Assembly: GCA_964497515.1 (NCBI GenBank) | Contig: CAZCCV010000024.1 | Span: 1-37,364 of the forward strand | From: CAZCCV01 sp964497515 | GTDB lineage: Bacteria; Armatimonadota; UBA5829; DTLH01 | Direction of reading: 5' to 3' | DNA length: 37,364 nucleotides | Part shown: positions 1 through 8,092 of the stretch, one piece after another | Numbering within the stretch: position 1 is the stretch's first letter | Layout: every line of letters starts with the position of its first letter | The notes under the pieces: model-generated | The model's input: the letters and a program-made list of their open reading frames with translations, nothing else | The model's database searches: none | Told to the model about the DNA's origin: nothing | Program-made: the position numbers and the translations under genes

Positions 1-157
1 CCATTACTGCACCGCTATCCACAACTGATTTTACACACAAAAAGAATACGCTACCGGCTCTTAATGGCTCTCTGTGTTATCATTATGTAGCTTTGCAGAT
101 TTAATCGTGCTACGATTATTGAAATGATTCTTTGTGACAGGGTAGGCAGTGGTGAGA

Positions 158-1192
158 ATGAAGGTATTTGTCACTGGCGGCTCAGGCTTTCTGGGCATTA
201 ATCTGATCAGACACCTACTGAGAGCGGGCGCTGAGATAGTATCTTACGATATCGCTCCGTTCGATTATCCGGAAGCCGACCAGATTAAGTGGGTTGTTAG
301 CGACATCAGAGAGATTTCTGCGGTAGAAGACACGATGCGCGGTTGCACACACGCTGTGCACTGCGCTGCAGCCCTTCCGCTCTACAGCAAAGACGACATT
401 TACTCGACCGATATTGATGGCACCCGAAACGTGCTGGAAGCTGCCAAAAGGCTCAACCTGGAGCGGGTTGTGCAAATATCTTCTACCGCCGTTTACGGAG
501 TGCCGGACCACCATCCTATCTACGAAACCGACAAACTTGTAGGTGTGGGCGACTATGGTCAAGCAAAGATAGATGCCGAAGGTGTCTGCAGCACATACCG
601 AGAGAACGGTATGTGCGTGCCCGTTATTCGTCCAAAATCGTTTATTGGCCCTGAGCGGCTGGGGGTATTTGCTCTTCTATATGACTGGGCAAAAGATGGA
701 AGAGGGTTCCCACTGCTTGGGAACGGCAAAAACAGATACCAACTCCTTGACGTGGACGACCTCTGCGACGCCATTTGGGCGTGCCTCACCGAACCCTGTG
801 AACAGGTTAACGATGCATTCAATGTTGGCGCCGCTGCGTTCGGTACTATGAAAGAAGATTTCCAGGCAGTGCTCGACTATGCCGGTTTCGGCAAAAAGAT
901 AAAGTGCTTCCCGGCTGGCCCGGCAGTGGCTATTCTGAAGATTCTCGAAAAACTGAAGCTCTCCCCACTCTACAAATGGGTTTACGACACTGCTTCGACG
1001 GACTCGTTTGTCTCGATTGAGAAGGCACAGAAGTTACTGGGTTTTGCTCCCAAATACTCTAACAAAGATGCTCTAATCCGCAACTATCAATGGTATCTGG
1101 ATAACCTGCAGAGCTTTGCCAATACCAGCGGAATATCGCATCGTGTGCCGTGGAGCCAGGGCATCCTGAAACTGGCGAAACGGTTCTTCTAA
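158..1192 (+). CDS. NAD(P)-dependent epimerase/dehydratase (extended SDR)
   Basis: This is a sugar-nucleotide-type epimerase or dehydratase of the extended short-chain dehydrogenase family. The N-terminus carries the Rossmann dinucleotide motif GGSGFLG at residues 7-13. The catalytic Ser/Thr lies in SSTAVYG (about residue 108), followed by YGQAK (Tyr133, Lys137), the YxxxK signature. The length of about 344 residues is normal for the family. I chose ATG at 158 because the Rossmann strand MKVFVTGG begins there. GTG codons at 149 and 152 are alternatives, and GTG 152 is better spaced from GGTAGG at 141-146. The substrate cannot be read from sequence. Nearby Wzi/YjbH-like genes suggest surface polysaccharide precursors, but NDP-sugar, steroid-like and other substrates remain possible. 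It converges with the gene ending at 1208, leaving only 15 nt between the stops. Confidence 0.85.
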   Translation: MKVFVTGGSGFLGINLIRHLLRAGAEIVSYDIAPFDYPEADQIKWVVSDIREISAVEDTMRGCTHAVHCAAALPLYSKDDIYSTDIDGTRNVLEAAKRLNLERVVQISSTAVYGVPDHHPIYETDKLVGVGDYGQAKIDAEGVCSTYRENGMCVPVIRPKSFIGPERLGVFALLYDWAKDGRGFPLLGNGKNRYQLLDVDDLCDAIWACLTEPCEQVNDAFNVGAAAFGTMKEDFQAVLDYAGFGKKIKCFPAGPAVAILKILEKLKLSPLYKWVYDTASTDSFVSIEKAQKLLGFAPKYSNKDALIRNYQWYLDNLQSFANTSGISHRVPWSQGILKLAKRFF

Positions 1193-1207
1193 GCCGCGAA
1201 ATCGAAG

Positions 1208-1768
1208 CTAACCGAAGTTCTCCTGTGCTACTTGGTCTACACGGCTTTTGATGTACTGCGCAAATGCAGCCTTCTCCGCTGTACCCATAAAAACGCGGTT
1301 AGGAAGCCAGTTGAGATCACCATCATAGAAATATAATAGGACTCCGCGCTTGGCTGTTTTTATATCGGCCAATTCACTCCATTCCCGCTTATTCCGCTTA
1401 GAAGTTCCCTTTCCAATTGCTTCTGTCAGCAAATAATCATCATTAAATTCCAGCGTTAGCTCTTGGCTTGAATCATTTGTCTCACGAATCCGTCGTCTTG
1501 TTACAAAACTCTCTATGAAGTAGGAATACAGTAGTATACTACCAGACAGCACCACCAATAAATACTTCCATCCTAAGGTCCGTGCAAAACCAATGAGACC
1601 ACAAACAACCATGAACAGACCAAAAAATGATACGAACCAGCGCAGGGATCGCCTCATGCCAGTTTTCTCAATCATATCAGCCTCTTCGGTGTCCAGTAGA
1701 TCCTCGACTGTACTGGTGAATTGATATCTATACAATTGTTGACCCCCGTTTATTATGTCACGGTGCAC
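1208..1768 (-). CDS. YcxB-like membrane protein
   Basis: This is a small membrane protein of unknown function. An N-terminal segment (YRYQFTSTVEDLLDTEEAD) is followed by two hydrophobic helices at about residues 43-85, then a soluble C-terminal domain. That domain reads like the YcxB-like fold: a strand-rich part (LEFNDDYLL), the phrase REWSELADIK, then YFYDGDLNWLPNRVF and an amphipathic C-terminal helix. This order matches the YcxB-like family, whose role is not established. GTG at 1768 has no clear Shine-Dalgarno. TTG at 1735 sits about 8 nt behind a GGGGGT run and gives an N-terminus more like other family members, so the real protein may be 11 residues shorter. The family call rests on domain layout only. 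Confidence 0.6.
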   Translation of the reverse strand: MHRDIINGGQQLYRYQFTSTVEDLLDTEEADMIEKTGMRRSLRWFVSFFGLFMVVCGLIGFARTLGWKYLLVVLSGSILLYSYFIESFVTRRRIRETNDSSQELTLEFNDDYLLTEAIGKGTSKRNKREWSELADIKTAKRGVLLYFYDGDLNWLPNRVFMGTAEKAAFAQYIKSRVDQVAQENFG

Positions 1769-2106
1769 ACGTACTGTCTGGCAATGAAAGCACTATCAGA
1801 AGTTCTACAGTGCCTTTCAATCACTCACCTAGGTCTATCATCTTCGAGGGCTGCAAAAGCAGAATCTTAATTCTCTCTTTCGCGCGCTACTATCCCGTTT
1901 CATTTTTCTCATTATGCCATATTAAGATAATTCCTCTTCTAATCTACACATGCTGTTCTTACACTCAATATTGTTGGTGGTGTCAAACTGCTTGTGTACA
2001 AATGAACGAAAACTGTTTGCCTAGTTGACATTGGTAGCCTATCATGATAATTTCAGATTGGATACATCCACCCTCAATAATATTGCACTCAAAAGGAGAG
2101 AGTAAC
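1769..2106. other. intergenic region upstream of the pilin-like gene
   Basis: These 338 bases hold no gene I can support. A 72-codon plus-strand reading frame (1810-2028) has no Shine-Dalgarno, no recognisable motif and an odd Cys/Tyr-rich composition, so I treat it as chance. The only signal is a weak promoter for the pilin-like gene near 2025-2051. Confidence 0.5.
2025..2051 (+). promoter_or_regulatory. candidate sigma70-type promoter for the pilin-like gene
   Basis: A perfect -35 hexamer TTGACA (2025-2030) is followed after only 15 nt by GATAAT (2046-2051), one base from consensus. The spacer is short, so the call is tentative. The predicted start would give a leader of about 50 nt before the GTG at 2107. 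Confidence 0.35.
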
Positions 2107-2817
2107 GTGCATTACCTGTCGCGTAAGAAGGGATTCACACTCATCGAGTTGCTGGTCGTTATCGCCATTATCGCTATTCTGGCGGCAATCCTCTTTCCCG
2201 TCTTCACGGCCTCAAAGAAGAAAGCTATGGACGTCAAGTGCATGTCCAACCTCAGACAGATAGGAACGGCGTTTAAGAACTACAGCTCAGACTGGCATGG
2301 CCGCCATATGCCGGCCGCTGGTTACCCGTACAACTGGGAGATGCGCACCTTTGTTCTGGTACTCCGCAATTATGTGAAGAATGAGCAAGTATTCATATGC
2401 CCTACAGCACCGAAAAAGTGGAGCCATTGGTATCCCAGTGACTGTGAAGATCCAAACGCTGAAGATATCGGCTGGATTTGGGACGAAGGCACCCGCCAAA
2501 GATCGAATTACGGCAACAATATTGCAGTCTCAGGGTTTGATGTGCAGATCTTAGATTGGGGCAAGATTGTGCCAACAGAGTCTATGATTGTGCAACCTTC
2601 CAGAGTCATCTATCTCTGCGATGCCCGATGGGTTGACCTGTATGGAGGTTGGCCTGGAACAGAAGGCCGTATAGGGAAAGCCAGGGAGCGACACGGGGGC
2701 GGCTGCAGGATCAACGTTCTGTGCTGTGATGGGCACTCGGTCTCAGTTGATGGCAAGTATCTCATTAAATGGCCGATGCCGACGGATAGCCCAGTGCGCT
2801 GGGACTATCGATACTAG
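2107..2817 (+). CDS. type IV pilin-like protein (prepilin-type, H-X-DG family)
   Basis: This is a secreted or surface pseudopilin-like protein. It starts with a short basic leader (MHYLSRKKG) and a prepilin peptidase site G/FTLIE, so it should be cut after Gly9 and methylated on Phe. The hydrophobic helix VVIAIIAILAAILFPVF follows. The Lys-rich stretch and CMSNLRQIG after the helix are typical of the family best known from Planctomycetes and Armatimonadetes. Near the C-terminus is an H-x11-DG version of the H-X9-DG motif (HGGG...CCDGH). GTG 2107 is the start because AAAGGAGAG lies 6 nt upstream. An upstream in-frame ATG at 2044 would put a non-leader stretch before the signal and has no ribosome site. 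No assembly genes (pilB/C/D) are near, so it is an orphan minor pilin or pseudopilin. The substrate or adhesion role is unknown. Confidence 0.88.
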   Translation: MHYLSRKKGFTLIELLVVIAIIAILAAILFPVFTASKKKAMDVKCMSNLRQIGTAFKNYSSDWHGRHMPAAGYPYNWEMRTFVLVLRNYVKNEQVFICPTAPKKWSHWYPSDCEDPNAEDIGWIWDEGTRQRSNYGNNIAVSGFDVQILDWGKIVPTESMIVQPSRVIYLCDARWVDLYGGWPGTEGRIGKARERHGGGCRINVLCCDGHSVSVDGKYLIKWPMPTDSPVRWDYRY

Positions 2818-2826
2818 AATGTTAAT

Positions 2827-2854
2827 CTGGGTTGAAACGCCGGTTTCGACCCAG
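2827..2854 (+). terminator. hairpin after the pilin-like gene, no U-tract
   Basis: A 12-bp stem (CTGGGTTGAAAC with GTTTCGACCCAG, one G-U pair) closes on the loop GCCG, 10 nt after the stop at 2817. The following bases are TATTCCC, not a T run. It may be a 3'-end stabiliser or a terminator that does not need a U-tract. Confidence 0.5.
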
Positions 2855-2955
2855 TATTCCCACATAGAAACACCCACAGCTTCAGCAAGTGTCTGATCTA
2901 CCGTCATTGCGCCGTTCTCTTGCGGCAACATAGCGGATGGATTGTACGTGTTTAA

Positions 2956-2991
2956 GGCTGCGGCTCGACAGTTTTCCGTCCGACCGCAGCC
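2956..2991 (-). terminator. hairpin downstream of the YjbH-like gene, no U-tract
   Basis: The inverted repeat GGCTGCGG/CCGCAGCC is extended by TCG/CGA with a bulged C. It lies about 72 nt beyond the minus-strand stop at 3064. No T run follows on either strand. Its position between two convergent genes fits a transcript end. Confidence 0.4.
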
Positions 2992-3063
2992 TATTATGTC
3001 AATCCCACAGTCGAGCTCCCAGCCAAAAGCAAAAATGACTCTGGCTAGCGACCTCAAACTAAT

Positions 3064-3792
3064 TTAGAACGGTGAGTTGAACTGAATTCCGTAGAACGGC
3101 TCGCTATCCATATATATAACCTTCAGATTCAGCGTAGGAATCATTCCCCAGCTTGCAGAAAAATTGAGTTTCTTCTGGAAATACTCGGTAGCAAGACGGA
3201 ACCCCATCGGAAGCGAGGCTTCTGCTCCTGCAAACAAGCCTTTCATTCCATGCGTACCATAGCCAGCGTGCACTTTGACATCACTTATCGGTGACGGAAG
3301 GCTGCTCGTGAGCGGTATGCCCTTGGAGATAGCCAAGTAGTAGCCTCGGCCACTCGGGCTATCGTCTGCCAAATCCCAGACGCCAATCCCGATGCCGGGA
3401 GTAAGTGTTGTCTCAGGAAGGACACTCATTGCGGCGTTGACCAAGTTCAAGCTCTCACCGCCAGCCAGGACATCACCAACCAGTGCACCTGCCATTTTGT
3501 TGGACTTCAGACCATACCCGCTGGCACCACCGTCGCCACCGTCGCCACCATCACCGCTACCGTCTGATGCTTTGATGTCGAAACGTGTTATGTTGACCTC
3601 AACCTTCTGCATTCCGATACCCAGCCAGTAAACCTTGGCGTTATCGTTCGAAGGGCTTATGGCCGCTTCAGCTTTCACCTGGCCAGAACCAAGAATGTTG
3701 CCTGTTGGGGCAAGAATGATTCTGTCGGCAAGGACCGGCCCTGCCACAAGCACTGCGATAATCAAAACCGCAAAGAAAGTGAATCTTTTCAT
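3064..3792 (-). CDS. secreted beta-barrel protein, YjbH-like
   Basis: This is an exported protein of 242 residues. A clear signal peptide comes first (MKRF, a hydrophobic run FFAVLIIAVLVAGPV, cleavage near VLA-DR). The C-terminal half alternates short amphipathic strands with turns and ends in an aromatic strand (YGIQFNSPF), as outer-membrane barrels do. The pattern resembles the YjbH group linked to exopolysaccharide export, but at this level of similarity a generic barrel is also possible. Residues about 77-89 are a glycine/aspartate run encoded by near-identical 9-bp DNA repeats (about 3525-3560), a flexible and possibly length-variable linker. ATG 3792 follows GGAGAGGAGATGAA and overlaps the stop of the upstream methyltransferase gene as ATGA, so the two are likely translationally coupled. 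Confidence 0.6.
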   Translation of the reverse strand: MKRFTFFAVLIIAVLVAGPVLADRIILAPTGNILGSGQVKAEAAISPSNDNAKVYWLGIGMQKVEVNITRFDIKASDGSGDGGDGGDGGASGYGLKSNKMAGALVGDVLAGGESLNLVNAAMSVLPETTLTPGIGIGVWDLADDSPSGRGYYLAISKGIPLTSSLPSPISDVKVHAGYGTHGMKGLFAGAEASLPMGFRLATEYFQKKLNFSASWGMIPTLNLKVIYMDSEPFYGIQFNSPF

Positions 3793-4994
3793 TTCATCTC
3801 CTCTCCATTTCTGCTGTCAGAAACCAACGCCCTTTCCACGGTGTCAACTGCTCGCCTACCGCTAGCAGCGTCGGATCCAACTGAAGTGTCAACTACAGCA
3901 ACGTACTCTACCGTGTGTGATCGCGGTGAAGGGCGCTGGCTGCTTACTCTGTATCGTTTGTAGTGTCGTATAACAATGTTAACGCGCCCGCGTTTTGCCG
4001 CTGCGTTTAAAAGCGCACTGGCCGGTATGATACCGTCCGTGCTATAGCTTATCAAGACGTAACTCGCTCGTATTCTAGCCATGAGTTCCGAAAAAGCAGA
4101 CTCCGCCGTCGATTTGTAACAGAACGGACTTCGCCGTTTCGTGCGCCAATCGGTGCGAATCGCCGACTTTCCACACGGTTCAGGACCTATCCCGATATAC
4201 CGACTGACTTTTGGTTTGTCCCAAAGTGCGATGGAGTTCAGCAGGTGATAATTGGAGCCGTACTGGTGCTGATTGTAGGGTGGGTCGATATATGCGGTAT
4301 CGCACCGAATACCGGCCGCAAGCTCCAAAGCGTCGCCACACACAGCCTGGTTTTTGCATCCATTATCATAAAATATCGGTGATGTCAGAGAAAGCTGACT
4401 GCGTATTCTGTACAGAGCAGTGGATGTGCTGCCTCCCCACCCTCTGTGAAATCCTTTGAAAACACCCGACGTGTTGCTGCAGTACGCTCCCTGGTATATG
4501 AGTGGCGAAAGAAGCACAGCTTCTTCTTGTTCGTTTATCTTGCCAGACAGCGACCACTCTTCTATCTGCTCTCGAATGGCATCTATCCGCTGACCGTTGG
4601 TCTGCGTGTAGAACATTCTCTCACGTTCTACATCGGGGTTTTCGTCGTCTTCTGGGCAGAAATGGCGAGCGATATAGCCTTTGATCGGTTCGAGTGAGTT
4701 GAGCGTGGCAAATGCTTCATCCATTCCCCCAAGACGTTCAAATGCGGGGGGGCGATTTGTCTGGATGTACGCTTGGTTTATGGTGAATGAGTATGGTTCC
4801 CAGTCGTTAGAGACTACTTCGAAACCCATTCGCTTCGCGAGCCTGGAGACGACACCACTGCCTGCAAAAAGATCGCAGAAGACGCCGTTTCTCTTTCCAG
4901 TGCTTTCAATGGCAGCCCTTAGCATAGCGAGCAACCGGCGCTTGTTGCCAATGTACGGAATCAACTGGTCTGTAAGAAACTGATCTGTCAGCAT
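3789..4994 (-). CDS. D12-class DNA adenine-N6 methyltransferase
   Basis: This is an S-adenosylmethionine-dependent DNA methyltransferase of the alpha (D12/Dam-like) group. Motif X, PYIGNKRRL, lies at about residues 13-21. Motif I, DLFAGSGVVS, binds SAM at 41-50. The catalytic motif IV, DPPYNQHQYG, lies at 237-246. The C-terminal block YKRYRVSSQRPSPRSH...VEY is the kind seen in restriction-modification enzymes of this group. No restriction endonuclease gene is adjacent, so it looks solitary. The recognition sequence cannot be predicted. It starts 4 nt after the stop of the PD40 protein (TGATCGATG) and ends in an ATGA overlap with the secreted barrel gene, an unusual setting for a DNA methylase. 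The residue count of 401 is long for Dam and within range for R-M enzymes. Confidence 0.87.
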   Translation of the reverse strand: MLTDQFLTDQLIPYIGNKRRLLAMLRAAIESTGKRNGVFCDLFAGSGVVSRLAKRMGFEVVSNDWEPYSFTINQAYIQTNRPPAFERLGGMDEAFATLNSLEPIKGYIARHFCPEDDENPDVERERMFYTQTNGQRIDAIREQIEEWSLSGKINEQEEAVLLSPLIYQGAYCSNTSGVFKGFHRGWGGSTSTALYRIRSQLSLTSPIFYDNGCKNQAVCGDALELAAGIRCDTAYIDPPYNQHQYGSNYHLLNSIALWDKPKVSRYIGIGPEPCGKSAIRTDWRTKRRSPFCYKSTAESAFSELMARIRASYVLISYSTDGIIPASALLNAAAKRGRVNIVIRHYKRYRVSSQRPSPRSHTVEYVAVVDTSVGSDAASGRRAVDTVERALVSDSRNGEEMK

Positions 4995-4997
4995 CGA

Positions 4998-6230
4998 TCA
5001 CTTGACGGTTGGTGCCCAAAACGGTTGGGAGTTCTTGCCTTTGCCCTTTGTGATATTCAGAACTTCACCGGATTCCGCTTCCACCACACAAATGTCCTTG
5101 TCTTTGGTGAAAGCCAGCCTGGTGCCGTCTGACGACCATCTAACGTCCTTCGCGGCATCTTCCACCGCCACGTGATTCTGACTTGATTCTTCGAGAATCA
5201 GCAAACCCATAGGAGTGTACTCACCCGGCCCCACTCTCTCTGTGACCGTCACCGCGATACGCGACCCGTCTGGTGACCAAATGGGAGCCCCAAGAGAGGC
5301 GTTTGGAATCAGCGGCCGCACATTGCCTGATTCTGGATCGACCATAAGAAGCATTCCGATGCCTTCCTGAGTCGTAAGTGTGATGACCAGTTCGCACTCA
5401 TTCGGCATCCAGGCAAGGCGGACAGACTCACCTGCGAGCGGAGCACCTCCTGCTTCGGTAAGCCCTACAACAGGCACAGGCATATCTTCTCCGGGCTTCA
5501 GCCAGACGGCCAGTTGACCCTCCCCCTCATCTATGGATTGCACTGCAGCTACCAAGTTGCCTGTTAGAGAGACCGATACAGATAAATATGCGGGCTTTGC
5601 ACGCCCATTGGCGCGACTTGTCGCAATCTCTTTGTTTGTGGGCAGCAGGCGTTCGACGTGGTTACCTCTAATGGCAACCTGCCAGATTTCCCCTGCACAT
5701 ACGAATACGAGGTGTTTGCCATCTGGAGTGAACTGAAGGTCGGATTTGGTTCCGGTTATTATGGTGATCCTGTGCTGATGCGAACCGTCAGCATCCATCA
5801 GATAGACTTGATTCTGAGTGGTGTCGCGCCTGGATAAAAATGCTATCAGGCTGCCATCCGGGGAGACCACGGGACTGGAATCCTCGAAATCCCCATCAGT
5901 CAATGCTTTCGCTTGAGAACCGTCGGGATTCATCTGCCATACGTTCGGATGGCCCGATCTGTCTGAAATAAACACTATTGAATTAGAGATCCGTTTCGAC
6001 CAAGGTGTGCGAATAGCAATTGTCCCGGAAATCACAAACATAAAAAACACCAGAACTGCTACAATTGCTGAAATCACCAGCAGACCTTTGATCTCGCCTC
6101 GCCTGATTATTCTCACAGCTACTCCTTCAGGGAGAGGTGATGTAGTTTTGGAAACCCTCAGCCCATACCTGTCAATTCTACTATCAAACAGCTCAGACTT
6201 CCAGTGTTTTGACCATACGGCGCTCTTCAT
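4998..6230 (-). CDS. membrane-anchored PD40/TolB-like beta-propeller protein
   Basis: This 410-residue protein has a basic cytoplasmic N-terminus, one transmembrane helix (about residues 51-73) and a large extracytoplasmic propeller. The propeller blades carry the PD40/WD40-like signature repeatedly: SDRSGHPNVWQMNPDGS, SPVVSPDGSLIAFLSRR, FTPDGKHLVFV, IWSPDGSRIAVTV and RWSSDGTRLAFTKD. Such propellers usually bind proteins or envelope glycans; no catalytic residues are seen. ATG 6230 is preceded by ACGGAG at good spacing. It is the first gene of a three-gene unit with the methyltransferase and YjbH-like barrel. A second, independent PD40 protein of the same layout lies at 8093, on the other side of the divergent Wzi-like gene, so the two may be paralogues serving the same surface locus. 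Confidence 0.82.
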   Translation of the reverse strand: MKSAVWSKHWKSELFDSRIDRYGLRVSKTTSPLPEGVAVRIIRRGEIKGLLVISAIVAVLVFFMFVISGTIAIRTPWSKRISNSIVFISDRSGHPNVWQMNPDGSQAKALTDGDFEDSSPVVSPDGSLIAFLSRRDTTQNQVYLMDADGSHQHRITIITGTKSDLQFTPDGKHLVFVCAGEIWQVAIRGNHVERLLPTNKEIATSRANGRAKPAYLSVSVSLTGNLVAAVQSIDEGEGQLAVWLKPGEDMPVPVVGLTEAGGAPLAGESVRLAWMPNECELVITLTTQEGIGMLLMVDPESGNVRPLIPNASLGAPIWSPDGSRIAVTVTERVGPGEYTPMGLLILEESSQNHVAVEDAAKDVRWSSDGTRLAFTKDKDICVVEAESGEVLNITKGKGKNSQPFWAPTVK

Positions 6231-6385
6231 CTACTCCGTCATCACTCTGTTTAGAAGATGATGCTGAAGCACCTTGAAAGGCTGGAAGGTGTGTTGGGTT
6301 TGGTGTATACTGTAGCTTAGCATCCTGAAAGCTCGGCTGCATTGAAGGCCGCCGTAACGGGATGTGCGTTCAGTGAGAGGAGAGA

Positions 6386-6580
6386 GTGCTGTTGCGAAGA
6401 CACGTATCTGTGCCACCCGCTGAAGTGCGGACTACCAAGCGTTTTATAGACGCTTTCGTCTTGGCGATTGACACTATCTTCCTTTCTCCACTGTTGATCA
6501 TCCGCGTTCTATCAGAGTCTATACCCTCAGTCGTCTTTTGCGCTAATAGCATTACTACTTCAGAAGGTCAGTTCCTATGA
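6386..6580 (+). CDS. small membrane protein resembling a truncated polyprenyl-phosphate sugar transferase N-terminus
   Basis: This 64-codon frame starts at GTG 6386, about 4-5 nt after a strong purine-rich site (GAGAGGAGA), and ends in an ATGA overlap with the Wzi-like gene, so it is probably translated. Residues 17-50 read KRFIDAFVLAIDTIFLSPLL...VVF. This matches the opening membrane hairpin of WcaJ/WbaP/PglC-type phosphoglycosyl transferases, where KR-x2-D, a hydrophobic run, SP and a PVxF end are conserved. The cytoplasmic catalytic domain is absent: the frame stops just after the membrane segment. It may be the remnant of a sugar transferase replaced by the next gene, or a free-standing small membrane protein. 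The family resemblance is by eye and short. Confidence 0.45.
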   Translation: MLLRRHVSVPPAEVRTTKRFIDAFVLAIDTIFLSPLLIIRVLSESIPSVVFCANSITTSEGQFL

Positions 6581-8049
6581 AACCAGTATTACGATTTCTT
6601 GTTTGTCTTTCGCTCGTCTGCGCGACAATGGCGGCCGTTGCCGACCCGCCTACGGCCTCTACCGATATAGTCCCGCGGGAAAACTGGTCGTATGATGCTC
6701 TGATGCATTTGGCCGCCGAAGGCCTCGTGCCTGATATGGCCGCACAACGTTTCCAGGGCGATTGGCTGTTCACACGCGAGGAGATGGCTGGGATCGTTGC
6801 ATCCGTTTTGGAAAGCCGTCCGGCGACTATCGGCGAGGCGGAGGATGCACTTCTCGCTCGATTAGCTGCAGAGTTTAGAGCAGAACTCCTAATGATTGGT
6901 GCGGAGGACAGACTGGCTGAAATCGAACCTTTTGCATCGCGGCTTACGGTGGCAACAGCAATATGGCTGGAACCCAGAGTAGTGCACGACGATGGCGACT
7001 TCGAACTGACCGGAGCATACAATATTACCGGACTGGCGACTACTGGCAAGCATACTACTGCTGGAATCAGCATATCGAACCGCAGAAGGCTTTTCGGTTC
7101 CGATTCATTCTCTTATCTGGACAAAGCGTTCATTAGAGGTAAGACCAAGAGCGTTGAGTGGGAAATCGGAAAAGACTACCTTTGGTGGGGACCTGGATAC
7201 AGTGGAGGACTCATTCTCTCAGACAACAGCCCGTCATTTCCGATGGTACTGATGAGCAAAGACCTGTCCCTCGGTAAACGCATTGGGCACGTAAAGATGA
7301 CTCAGTTCGTAGGTCGGTTCCACGATAGAAGCAAAACCGCCTGGCTTCTCGGCAGGCGATGGGAAAAAAGGTTCTCCGAGCGGTTGCATCTTGGAATTAA
7401 CGAGACAGGCAAAATGACAAAGACGCCGAACCCTCTTGCCCTTGTTCTGCCTTCGCTTTATCTGTACGAGCACATTTTTCTGGATGATATCGACAAAGAG
7501 TATAACGCCTTTATATCAGGCGATATCACCTACAAGTTTTCACCCAAGTTCGAAATCTACGGCGACCTTCTGATAGATGAAATGAACGCGCCAAGTTGGC
7601 TAAGGCACGGCCCGAATATGCATCGGCCCACGGCAATAGCTGTTCTGGCTGGACTCCATTGGCGGGATCTTACTGGGGATGACACCACGCGACTGAGAAC
7701 AGAATTTATATCTGTATCCAAAGTGACGTACACGGCGTCGCGAGAGGATTACCCGGAACTCGATTATACTCAAGGCGGACTGCTGATGGGCAGTCCTGTC
7801 GGACCGAACAGTAGAGCCGTATTTGTGCGGCTTGATAAACGCTTCCCAGATCACTGGACTGGCGCCTTAGAAGCACTAATGCGCTGGCCAACAAACGAGG
7901 TTGCAACCGACATTGGCGACACCCACCGGATCAGTCTGCTTGTGGCTCGCGATCTGGCTCCGCGCACAAGCCTTACATTTCGATATGATCATCTTCGATT
8001 GCCGGAGAGTGAATCTCGGATCCAAATCGGTGCGAGCTACGCATTCTAA
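6577..8049 (+). CDS. Wzi-like capsule assembly outer-membrane protein
   Basis: This 490-residue protein has a signal peptide (cleavage near AVA-DPP, about residue 23). A short helical domain at 36-80 follows (SYDALMHLAAEGLVPDM and FTREEMAGIVASVL), the kind that precedes the barrel in Wzi-type proteins. A long strand-rich C-terminal barrel ends in a terminal aromatic residue (IQIGASYAF). The stretch EIGKDYLWWGPGYSGGLILSDNS matches the conserved core of the capsule assembly Wzi family, which attaches or guides capsular polysaccharide at the outer membrane. The start follows AGAAGGT and overlaps the upstream sugar-transferase-like frame by ATGA. It supports a diderm cell with exported polysaccharide. 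Confidence 0.8.
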   Translation: MKPVLRFLVCLSLVCATMAAVADPPTASTDIVPRENWSYDALMHLAAEGLVPDMAAQRFQGDWLFTREEMAGIVASVLESRPATIGEAEDALLARLAAEFRAELLMIGAEDRLAEIEPFASRLTVATAIWLEPRVVHDDGDFELTGAYNITGLATTGKHTTAGISISNRRRLFGSDSFSYLDKAFIRGKTKSVEWEIGKDYLWWGPGYSGGLILSDNSPSFPMVLMSKDLSLGKRIGHVKMTQFVGRFHDRSKTAWLLGRRWEKRFSERLHLGINETGKMTKTPNPLALVLPSLYLYEHIFLDDIDKEYNAFISGDITYKFSPKFEIYGDLLIDEMNAPSWLRHGPNMHRPTAIAVLAGLHWRDLTGDDTTRLRTEFISVSKVTYTASREDYPELDYTQGGLLMGSPVGPNSRAVFVRLDKRFPDHWTGALEALMRWPTNEVATDIGDTHRISLLVARDLAPRTSLTFRYDHLRLPESESRIQIGASYAF

Positions 8050-8092
8050 ACTGCACAGCAAGTGTCCGACATCAGCGTATAGGAGCGGATAA

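Noticed and set aside
1810..2028. 72-codon plus-strand frame
   Set aside because: No ribosome site, no family motif and unusual composition.
6270..6311. promoter with TATACT for the Wzi unit
   Set aside because: No -35 at a normal distance and no extended -10 base pattern; too weak to list.
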